A DNA stretch of 64,000 nt from Orthonyx spaldingii. Taxonomy: Eukaryota; Chordata; Aves; Passeriformes; Orthonychidae. The DNA lies in the NCBI GenBank assembly GCA_013397795.1, contig VZTJ01005976.1, forward strand, positions 960,724-1,024,723, written 5' to 3'. Both the position numbers and the translations under genes were made by a program. Position 1 is the first letter of the stretch, and every line of letters begins with the position of its first letter. Below, piece by piece: positions 43,901-55,800 of the stretch. Below the pieces are notes generated by a model. The model saw nothing but the letters and a program-made list of their open reading frames with translations. It searched no databases and was not told where the DNA came from.

Positions 43901-46900
43901 TGCAAATGGGAACGCCAACTTCTCAAAGTTTCAACATACTAAAAATACTTCCAATTACACAAGCTTTCCATAAGAATACTAACCAGTCAACACAACATCT
44001 GTGCAACATGTGCATCTGCCATTTCACACTTTGACTGTCTGGCTTCTTAAGTAGTATTATCTGGAGCTTGTTTTACCAGTTTTCTGACTGTTATTTTTTT
44101 CCAAGCAAAATACAAATGGAAAACAAATTTATGCTTGTTTTCAACAAATTTTTTTTTTTTCATTCTTCACACAAGTAATTAATTGCCTTGCCTAAAGTGT
44201 AATTAAATTGCTCATCACTCAAGAGTTTGCTCTGGTAAAGTATCTTCAGCAAGAAAAAATGCTATGAACTCCATTAGCTATCATTCCTTCAAATTTTATG
44301 TGTGATGCAATTGTAACAGCACTTTTGTACATATATCCTGCTGACCACTTTCTTTATCGTACAGTGAAGTTACAGCAACAACAGAAGGTTGATGAGATTG
44401 CCATAAACAGAAATAAACTACATGAGACCATAACAGTCCTACTGAGTCAGAACAAAGATCCTTTTAGAATCCTGTTCTCTAAAAGCAGACATAATTGGAT
44501 ATTTGAGAAAAAAACCCCATTATTAAAGAAAGCACAGAGAAATACTTCTTCAGCATACTCTTCCAGACTTCCTGAGCCAACATATTACAGGGCTTTAAAA
44601 CTTACCAGAAAAGCTTTTTTAAGCCTCATCTGCAGCAATAGAGAATGACTTACACCTTCTGCAAATATTACTGTAGTATGTCTAACGCGACAAATCAGTA
44701 CACAGTTAGATGCAGCCAGGCTAGGAATGAATCCGCTGCTATAGATGAGTTTTCTATGCCTTCTCCCTTTTGGACACTTCTCAGCTATTGATCAGTTCAC
44801 TTTAATGCTGTGTTGTTTATTACTCTCTCCAGCATTTGCTTAACCTGTTTGGGTATCTGAGCAGATAGGAGCTATACTCCCTCCAACCTTTCCCATTATT
44901 GGGATGAATGCAAGTAACATGCTGGTCACTTTGAAATATCCAGTATTTATGTTATTTATACTCCAAACATAATTTTTGTGGTAAAATAACAAAATGCCAA
45001 AGCTGAAACAACTCGTGCTCCCCCCTAGTATTAATATCATTTATTCAGGAAGCTGGCGGGTGGCTGCTGCAATTTATCAGAACACAGGGCTTTGCCCTAT
45101 GGAACATGTCACACCTGCTGGTGGGGTTTACTCAGAGATTGGCCATGAGCCAGGTCTAGAAGCAGGATATCATCTGCCAAGCTGACAAACACTGCTGCAG
45201 CCAGTGCTTGTGCAGCCTAGGCAGAGTGCTCAAAGGTCAAATACCTTAAAGCAGGCTTTGACAAAGCAGCAAATATTAGCCAGCAGATCATGCCTAGAAT
45301 TTCTGAAAGAAGACAAAAATCTGCCCACGCCAGGTTTCCCCTGTTTTGCTCAACACTTCCCCCAGGTGAATGACAGCTTGTGCCCATTGCTTATTAGTTC
45401 TGACTACAAATTATGCTTGAAATATGTATCAGCTATGAAGAAAAATTCCAATCAGACTCTTCAAGTCCCAAGTCGTTGTGGGACTGTTTTGCCAGCACAT
45501 ATGAGTCCATACTTCATCAACCCAATTGTTAAACACAGTTGCTCCTGGACTTGAACAAAATTTTTTTTCCACATATTTTGTGGGAGAAGGGAACTTCTTA
45601 GGCATCAAATTTGTGCAGGACCTACTGTATTCTAATGACTAGCAACACATAAATACAATAATAGCAAGTACATTGAAGAACTTTGGAAGGTTTGTTCATT
45701 GCTTAGGCAGAAATAAAAGAATGCCAGGCAGGGGCAAGGAAGATCTGAGAGGGATCCAAAACAGGGACAATTTTTTCATTTCTATTTAAACTGTGAGAAA
45801 ATATTTCCATATTTTCATAAACTGATTGTTGAGTGCTGCATTCTTCAGTGCAATTGAAAACTTGTGAATAAGCATGATTGAAGGAAAAGATGATGAGTTT
45901 GTCTATTCTTTCAAGAAAGAGCTTATGCTATTTTTATTAGTATATTAGCTACCTATCTGAATTTCTGACTGGATGGCTGTGGACTTGTAGTCTACAGAAA
46001 CATGCATTGGGCTAACAGAAAATAAACAAACAAGTCTATATAACCTGAGAAATAGAGATGAGGTGAAGTGAGCACTGGCTGAATAGCAGGTCTCAGAGGG
46101 TTGTGATCAGTGGCACAGGATCTAGTTGGAGGCCTTTAATTAGTGGTGTCTCCCAAGGGTTGGTACTGGATTCAGTCGTGTTCAACTTTTCATCTCTGAC
46201 TCGGATGAAGGGGCAGATGCCTCCTCAGCAAGTTCACTGATGGCACAACGCTGGGAGGAGCAGCCAATACCTCAGAGTGCTGTTCAGCCCTTAAGAACGA
46301 CCTCAACAGGTTGGAGAGATGGGCAGAGAAGAATCATCTGAAACTCAACAAAGGCAAATGCAGGTCCTGCACCTGGGGAGGAATAACCCCAGGCACCAGT
46401 GGGGGCTGACCTGCTGGGAAGCAGCTCTGTGGAGAAGGATCTGGGGGTCCTGGTAGACAACGAAATGTCCATGAGCCAGTAGTGCCCTTGTGGCCAAAAA
46501 TGCCAAAGGTATCCTGGAGTGCATTAGGAAGGGCATTGCCAGCACGTTGAGGAAGGTGATCCTGCCCCTCTGCTCAGCTCTGGTAAGGCCTCACTTGGAG
46601 TGCTGTGTCCAGTTCTGGGCTCGTCAGTACATGAGAGATGTGGAGCTCCTGGAGTGAGTCCAATGGAATGCTAGGAAGATGATGAGGGGGACCTCATTTA
46701 TGAGGAAAGGCTGAGGAGCTGGGCCTGTTTAAGAATGACTTAGAGACGACTGAGAGGGGACCTCATCAATATCTATCTATCAGTATCTAAAGGGAGGGTG
46801 TCAAGAGGATGGAGCCAGGCTTTTCCTGGTCCTTATGAGCAATAGGACGAAAGGCAATGGGCAGAGTGATGCACAGGAAATTCCAGCTGAACAAGAGGAA

Positions 46901-49852
46901 GAACTTCTTTACTATGTGGGTGACTGAGCACTGGAACAGGCTACCCAGAGAGGCTGTGGGCTCTCCTTCACTGGAGATAGTCAAGAACCATCTGGACACA
47001 ATCCTGTGCCATGTGCTATGGAGGACCCTGCTTGAGCAGGAAGGTTGGACCAGAGAATCCACTGTGCTCCCTTTTCAACCTGACCCATTCTGTCACTGAT
47101 TCCTGATGGAGAGTGGAAGGAGAAATATACCATAGGAAATAGAAAGTGAGTAAATGCTTTCAATGGACATCCTCTGGAAAATATTTCAGATGTTTCAAGT
47201 TGCCTTGAATTTTAAAAGCAATCATCTTCTCTTCATCTAGAGCCATAATCATCACAGATATTGTGATAGATATTGCGAATAAAAAGTAAGCATTTCAAAG
47301 TACTTTTTATGTTTTTCAAGGAGGATACAAACTGGTCTTTGCAGTCAATGCCTGCAGTGTAGATATTTATTAGACACGAACATTCTTTAGAACAAATTTA
47401 AGCAAGTTATTTGTGTATAAATCAATCTTTTTTTCACAAGTCCAGCCATAATCTCAAGATTATTGGGAAGTAAAATTTGCTAATTACCTCAGTATCCATA
47501 TTTGAGGAGTGTAACATTCACTGACTTGCAGTAAGATATGTTATCCATATGTTCCTACACGGTCAGCAGCAGACCAAGATGTGTGTTGGTTTGTATTTAA
47601 TTTCTTTTTCAAAGAGGAGTTCTTGTGTTTTCCACTTCTAAATGATAGTATGACAAATAAGTCTTGCCAAAAATGTCCAGGTGGTAAGTGATGGACACCA
47701 CAAAACAGATTTGCCAGATGAAGAAATGAACTCCTTGGAAATTCACCTGTTTTATCACTGATCAGCAGTAAAACTAGTTATCATTTATATTGGAAATACT
47801 TTTACCAGAATATTAAAAATTCTTCTGAGAAGGAGGAAATGTGGCCCTTTTATTAATATTTCACCTATAATATTAGATGTATCACTGAACAAAATCAGGA
47901 CATTAACTGCACTTCACTCTTGTATTTCATTTCATAGCACTTCTGTTTCTGTTTTCCACGTGTAGGTATTATATGTTCTTCTTCTAAGAATTTGGCATAT
48001 ATTAATTTTGAAAAAGTGAATAATTACAAAAAGGCAGCAACATTCTTTGCCCCTCAGGTAATTTATCAAACACCACATATGTGTCCTTACTCTAACGCTG
48101 TCAAGCAGATCAAAGCAATATTCTTTGCAATAATAGACTATACCTTATGAAGAAGTCAGTACAATAGGTCCACTGTACATCAAAGATTTATAAAACAGTA
48201 TAAAGCTAGGGCTTATAGTAAGTAAAAACACTGCACTGGAGAACTGGCATGAAACTTTTTACAGAATATTAAAACACTTGAAGAAAAAAGAAATTTACCC
48301 ATAAATCATCACTTTTTTTTTTTTTTCTGTCTACACTCATCTTTACAGCATTGCCCTGTAAACCACCAAATATAGTCCAACTGGGAATCACACGTTTAAA
48401 GTTTAAACAAGGGGTTGCTACCTTGATGACTGTCATGCCTTACCCCAATCTGATGGCCACCTGTGATGAGATGATTGATTCTGAGGACAGAGTACTAGAT
48501 AACATGTGCTTTGCCCTTAGCAAAGTTGACCAAGTTTAGGCAGTCTTCCACAGCTGACTTTTATTCAAACACTTAAGTGTGAACTGAATGGATGGACTAT
48601 GAGGTGGGTAAAAACCACACTGGCCTACTAAAATCAGAAAGTAATGGTCAGTGTTCCAAAGTATAGCTAAACCTCCAATTACTGACAGACATGCCTCAAG
48701 GTTTGATCATGTTTAATGTCTTTATCAAAGACCTTGGCAATGACACAAAACATATCCAAAGAAAGATGGCACCAAACTGGGGGGAGCTGTTGATACACTG
48801 AGGGGTAGGGCTGCCATTGAGAGGGACATTGCCAAAATGGAGAAAGAGTTTAACAGAAACCTCATGAGGGACAAAGGTAAACACAGAGGCCTGGACCTGG
48901 ACGTGGCACTTGCCACGATCTAGGTGACAAGATGATGATCAGTCAAAGGACGGACTCAATGATCTCAGAGGTCTTCTTCAACCTAAATGATTCTGTGAAT
49001 CTGTGAGATGGTAAAATCCCAAATCAAAAACTGGCTGGAAGCCAGTGCTATGGAATAGTTTTGCAGAAATGAACCCAAGAATCCTGAAGGACAACAACTG
49101 GAACATGTGATAGGAGGACATCCCTCCAGTGTGGGAGCCTGAGCATTTACTGGGAAGCATTAGCAGCAGCACAGCCACTGGATCAGAGGTGAGATGGTGA
49201 GATACTTGCGGGTCAAGATCTGGAGTACTGTCTTTAGCTTTGAGCTCAATAGCAGAAGAAAAAGATTGACAAACCTGAATGGGCAGGGGATTATCAAGAG
49301 GATTAAAAGGTTAAAGCACAGAATTTGTAACGAGAGGCTGAGAGAACTGCATTTTTTCACTCAGAAAAAGAGAAGGATAAAGAAGATGATGGGGCATCAA
49401 ATTACGGTTTACAGTTACTTAAAGCAGGGCTATGAAGACGATTAAGTCAGACTGTTCTTGGAAAGGTATTGTGAAAGGTTGAGAGGCAATGAGTGAAAGT
49501 TTTACCAAGCAAAATTCTGAACGGATATAAAGACAAAAATATGCCAAAGTAAGCATAATTAAGCACAGAACAATTATCCAGATGGTCATTCCTCTGAGGT
49601 AAAGAAAGATTTGACTGAACAACATGCTGAAAAGCCTAACCTAGCTAGAACATTAGTCTTCTTTTGAGCAAAGGAATTGTTTCCAGAAGTGTCTTCAACC
49701 TAAATTATGTTTTGATGCTTGCAATGAAATAATATGCAGGTGTGAAGTATGAAAAACTATGTGCAGACTCCTAATTTCATTCACTAAGATAAAAACAGCA
49801 GCATACAATCAGTGTATTTTGTTTCTTTCCGTTGACTAAAGAAGAACCATGA

Positions 49853-49884
<32 letters not shown>

Positions 49885-52800
49885 TTAATAATAATAATAA
49901 TAAAATGTGCATATATTAGAGGGTGTGTTGGCTTCATTTAGGCACAGGGAGCTACACAATACTGAAGAAGAACTGGACAAAAAGTAATCAACCAATGGAT
50001 TTACATTTCCAGTATGGTAAATCCAGACATAGTTCTACGACTTACTAAAGAGAAGGGAAACACCTTGAGCCAGAAATATTCCCATTACTCATTACAGAGA
50101 CCTCAGTGATGCAAGTTACCAATGAAGAACAAATAAGTATCTCAGGATGTAGGCAACAAAAGGCTTTCTGAAATTTTGTTGCAAATTCCTTTTAAGTTTG
50201 TACAGTCCAAGTAAGTCACGAAGCACTTCTGCACAAAGCCAACTCAAAATTTAAATTCTTGGCATCCATTCAAATCTTCTGATTCTGTCCATTCCACTGA
50301 CAATGGGAAAACAGTGCTCTACAAATAATTTATTGAAGATATTTCTATATATAATTTACAGTATTCATCTCCAAAAGAGGCCCTGTGTCTGCAAAGTATC
50401 CAAGGAAAAGAAAAATACACTGCATTTCTTTTCTTCATCTTTCATGTTTCCAAATGTTAATGAAACAATGCCCTTTATTTCTCTCTATCGTTGGGAAGGG
50501 ATAAAGGAGTGGGGGGTGATGTGATGCCTAGATTAGCACAAACAAACAATTTCTGGGGTTTGGACAGGGTGAAGAGAGAGGAATGTAAATAGTTTGGCTG
50601 CTCCAGAGCATTCCTCGCTTCCACACAGACTCACGTGCAATGCTGAAACTGTGAGAGTCGGGAAAGGAAGGAGAAAATCTTCTCCAGGTCTCCCATTAGT
50701 CAGATTCTTGGAATGGCTGACTTGTGTCTTGCTCTATAACTCTTTCCCTAACTCTTGTTCTTACTTGTGAAGGTACCTCAATAGGTGCAACAGCCATTCC
50801 AGTGGAATTAGTGCTTGGTCATGTACTAACTCCTACTATCTTAAAGATGCTGTCAGCCTGACTAGATTCCAGGTTTTGAAGATAAGAAATACATATTTTT
50901 TCTTAGGGCAAAAGTTTTCCCTATCTTTTCTCTCTCTCTTTTTTTTTTTTTTAATATCAGTCCAGAAGTGTAAAATTTAGTTACCAGTCTGTCACAGTGA
51001 TTGGCTTTCAGTACAAACTGAATAGTAATAAAGAACTACAGTAATAAAGAACTACAAAATTCAAGAGATGGCTGCTGGTCACTAATATTCCAGACAAAAA
51101 GGAGAGATTAACTGTTCAGATGAAGGATCCCTCATGATGCACCCATCAACACTCTTGCTGAAGAAATATGAAAATATTTAGAGGTGGATTGAATCTTAGG
51201 GATTTGAGTCCCTAAGACAACTAATGTGAATAGTGGTTACCAGGCACAGAGAAAATGTTATAATTTACTAGCTTTAGTGAAGGACAGTGTAGCATGTGAA
51301 CTCACAAGGAAATACAAAAGATTCGATAAAAGTTCAAGTTCAGCACCAAATAATCTCAAAAATTTACTTCTCAAAAAGTTGTTTCCTTCATCATTTACAT
51401 AAGATAATTCTCCTTGTACATAAGATGTTGCAGAACATGAATAATAACATTTATTGAAGAACATTCTTGTTAAAATAACACTCATTCTATTCTTAAATCA
51501 ACATCAGAATGCATTTTGAAACTGAACATACAAACAAGAAAAAACATGTATTTCATTTACCTATACAATTTCTTCTAGATGGTACAAACACCTGTTCAGA
51601 GTTACAGTACTTTGCAGAGGGATTTTTTTAAAATCCAGTTGCAAACCAGGGAAAAACCTACCTCAGTGGTGCTACTGGAAGGTTCCAGTCCAACCATATT
51701 GGTTTGTATGAGCTGCTGAAGAAGTTGTACTTGAGCCACATTGAGGAAGAAGTCCAAATTTGTTGTCACATTCACTTCCAAAGAATGACCACAGACCAAA
51801 ATTTCCTGTGAAATTAAGGGAAAATACTAGGTAACTACTAGGAAATACTACTGGGAAAATAATTTTCAGCTTCTATATAATTGTACTGTGATTCTCTACT
51901 GCACTAAATACTTAACATTATATATAATATTATGTATAGTATAAATGTGGTCTTTTTAGGAGAAACTGGTGCGCCATGCTTCTAAAGGATCTGGCTTATT
52001 CTTTGCATGGCTTTCAACAGCATAACTGCTAAGGCAAACTTTGCAAGAAAAGCATCTCATGCACAAGGCCTTGTTTCCATCTCTTGCTAGTATCAGTGGG
52101 CTGTCAGAGTGTCCTTGGCAATGATTTCAACCCTCCTTTCCTTCCAAGAAAAGGATGTACTTTTTTTTTTTTTTAATTTAAACACAAACTCTGCTTGATT
52201 TATAATGAAATCATGTGTTGGAACTAGCTGATAGCAAATCTAATTGATTTCTCTTTGCCTGTAAGCCATTCTTAATACCTTGGCAACACTAGCTGGATAG
52301 CCACTGTTTTATTGGTGTTGTCTAGCACAAATAAAGATCTTCACCACTGTTGGCAAGTAATAAAGAGATAAAAAACAGAACCAATGCAGAAGGGTAGAAG
52401 AACTGCCCTGTCTCATGAGAAGTTTGCACAATGCTCAAGCTCTAATCTAAACTAGACCTCTCCCTTCATGATAGAATGTCATCCAGGGAATAGATAACAA
52501 GAAGAATGTATGTGCAGAAAACACTGAAATTCTTGAACATAAGTATTAGCAAAGCTCAGATTTATTTTTTTTTACTTGAATAACTTCTATGCATCCTAGC
52601 CATACTGGGGCTATTTCTTTTTTTACATTAAATAATTTTCCATCTGCCCTTTTGATGACCCTTTACACAAAATAGGAAACTGTTGATTTCTTCTTTCTAT
52701 GCCCATTAGCTATTATTTTCCAACAATGCACACCCGTTGCATGTTGCAATACACATCTAGTACCGTTTACACTCCTGTACCAACTTTGCTCTTCCCAGAA

Positions 52801-55800
52801 GGGAGCTTTTAAGAGAAATTATCCTTATGAGCTGACAAAAAATTTTCTGATATTTCTCCTACATAAAATTTCTGATATTTCTCCTATATAAAATTCTTGA
52901 GCTACAAACTAATGCCAAAAAGTGAGCCAATACCTTTTGTGTGCAACTTGCTTCACAGATTTATTGATAACAAGTTGAACAACACACCAGCAAAAGTGAT
53001 TGTTAAATCTGAGTACCTGAAAGTACCCATGGAAAAGGCAGGGAAGTGGATGCTTGGTGGCAACTTGGGGTCTTGGAAATCTGGCTAAGAGAACTCAGCT
53101 GAACTTTCTTATTATAGATAGTCTATAGATTGCATTTTCAGGTTTCTTTATGAGAAGCTTGTGAATACCATGTTTGGTGTGTTGCACCTCTTCTCAACAC
53201 CTTTCCATCACGAATTTCTAAAAAATATCACTGGAAATCATTAAAGGATTCCTATTTCTGGAACTAAAAATAGGCTTATCTACCTCTGGCCGGACTGCCT
53301 GTAATATTGAATGCTATACACAAATTCTTTCTCCAGCAGTGAAAGAACATTTCAGCTCGCGACCTTTTTCCAGTTGGCAATTTGAAAACACACCTGAACA
53401 ATTCAAATGGTGGAATGATAAAATATTAAGATTATCCACATATTAAAAGTTATCCTATTTCTGTTGGCACTTTGTACTAACCTCTGGGTGTAAATTCTCC
53501 GCAGCATCAATTTTTGTAAAAATAATCGCAGGAGCTGCAGTTATTCGAACGGTGAAATCTGTTAAAATTGGAGTTAAAATAGCTCTCCTTTCCTGATGCC
53601 GCCTTATGCTAGGAAACAAAGGGAAAGAAAAGATGAAATTACATCATAAATTGTCAAGAGGTAAAAACTTTCCATATTATTCATCCAGCACATAGCAAAA
53701 AACTTCTTCAATACCAGTTCGGCATTTGATTGCTACCTCAATAATCATTAAATATCATTATTGTAAATCATATTAATTCCAATCCTGAAGGGAGATTTCT
53801 GTCTTCATTTCACAGGAAAAGAATGTCTAAATATTTGACTCTTCAACCTATCTCCAGGTAGACAAGTTTGACACTTGACATTGCTTCTTCTCCTGTTTAA
53901 TGCACTATACACAATAATTTGAAAAAAGATGCGAACTTTATTATCAGTATTTTAAAAACTTGCCTGTGGATGCCCTTCACTTTATAAATGGCTGCTCTGA
54001 AGTCTACATAATATTTGAATTTATGCATTAAAAGTCTGTGTTGAAGAAATATGCACAAAACTGACACAAAAATTAAATACATGAAAAATTAAACGAGCAA
54101 ATCCCATACAACACTGGGACGCCCATATGAAATTAGTAACTATTGCCCAAGATGTTTAAAATTATTTGAAAATGCAGGGATGTCAGTCTTCCTCCACTCC
54201 TTCTGTCACTGGTTGTTCTTGGTGCCTTCTCAGCTAAATAACATTTACTTACCATGAATATTTGTGTCATTAGAGTTGATAATTGCATTTGTTTCCCAGC
54301 TGGGTGTTTAGTTTTTGGGTTTTTGTTGGGTTTTTTCCCCCTCTAAACCAAATAGTAAGCCTAGAAGCACAACTCTGTTATAGATGGATCACTAATAGCT
54401 TATGACAACACATTCCAAATGGCCAGAATCTTCTGGGTCAGGTCAAATAAACTATTGCCACAAAATGCCATCTGAGAGCCTCTGATGAGGGGAAAAAAAT
54501 GTAATGAGATCAAGATGGTGTTCAGCCTCTAAAAGAGGATACACTTCAAATTCCAGGGAGACTCCTTCCATCAAGATAGTTTTTGATAATTCTTTTTACC
54601 TATCATCATTTGTAAAAACAACAAATACCTGCATTTCACCAAGGATAATTGTAAAAATCATCATAAAGTTATAAGTGTGGGGTAAGATTTCCTATACTTA
54701 CAAAATAGAAAATTTGCAACTATGAAATAAAGCAAGTTTAAAGATCAAACTACGTTGCCTTAGAGAAGAAGTAAAAAGATCCATGTAGAGCTTTTCATTA
54801 GCGTGTGAGTCATATTTCCCTGTATTACCTTTAATTTTGCCATCTCTAATGGAGACATGGCAGTTCAGGCATCAGCGTAAATCATACAAGTGAGCCAGAC
54901 ACATGAACTATGCAATAAAGAATTAGTCCCTACCATCAGCTAGAGTTATCCAGGTGAATATTATTAACCAGCATGGTTATATGAGTGTCTATGCAGAAAT
55001 TGACTGCATGTGCAATAGGCATTGAAATCTCTTGATTAAGAAGCGGAATTGAGATGCAGAGTCTAGTAATGGTTCTGTAGAAAAGCAAACAATCCCAAAT
55101 GCTACTGGTTTGTAAGCCAAGAGTTAGGCTGGAAATAAATTAAATAGATATCATAACCTGAGGTGGAGTTCATTCTCCTGGAAAAGATACAAAATTCATA
55201 CTGCAAAAGATACAAAACTCATTTTACTGCTTAGGCTATTTCAATTTTGATGCTTCAAATTCTACTAATCATTTTTTAAAGTGTCCTCAAAACACGTAGA
55301 AAGGATGGCAATCTATAAGGGAATATAAATTATATAGTGGTGATAGGCCTTAAAGCTTTTCAATTTATTTAGGACAACAGTGTACAGAAGTTAAGAGCAG
55401 ATGCCACAGAGCTAGCATTGGCAGAGCACAACTCTAATAAACTTTTGCCTCAAATGACTCTCACTGCTGAGGAGGCTGCACATCACCATAAGAAGTTTGC
55501 TTAAGAGTAAGCCAATTAGTGAGTGAAGAAAACTACCATCTTATCTTAAAAGCTTTAACATTTTGGTCAGCTACGGCTCTGTTGATCTCTAATGGTGGCT
55601 TTTAAAGCAAGATTAGTCTCATTAGATCCCCAAATCAGAAATCAGGCTTGTTAATGGTTAGTGAACATCTTCAACTTGAGCAAATGGTCTTAGATTTTGG
55701 AGTTCTACAATTGTTTCTCTCCCTGCCATCACCTTCATTTTAGATTTAAACCAAATGGTTTTCTACCCAATTCCTGGGATAAGAAAGAAATGCCTTTTTT

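Larger units (their letters stand above)
27159..51661 (-). other. VPS13B: VPS13B intron, 24.5 kb
   Basis: The longest complete intron of the window. It contains an ancient minus-strand CR1 (about 28320-28970), an internally deleted plus-strand CR1 (about 34396-35030), a further CR1 (46050-47107), a degenerate CR1 pair (48440-49560), an AAT microsatellite (49853-49903), T/G-rich tracts (34205-34300, 36523-36589) and a small palindromic duplication (33506-33550). The exons on either side join in phase 0 and the joined protein reads continuously (STTE-VSKQ), so no conserved exon needs to be present between them. Confidence 0.85.
51806..53481 (-). other. VPS13B: VPS13B intron, 1.7 kb
   Basis: Short intron with no recognised transposon. 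It has a T-run at 52161-52174 and a 25-bp tandem duplication at 52844-52893. A 63-codon plus-strand open frame at 52897-53088 has no recognisable similarity. Confidence 0.85.

Noticed and set aside
49160..49625. Short frames on both strands
   Set aside because: They overlap the degenerate CR1 copy; the plus frame 49194-49445 is its decayed ORF2 C-terminus.
55375..55440. A stretch resembling the 5' part of a SINE (acagtgtac...gttaagagcag)
   Set aside because: It is only a few words of similarity with no A/B box spacing or 3' end that I could verify.
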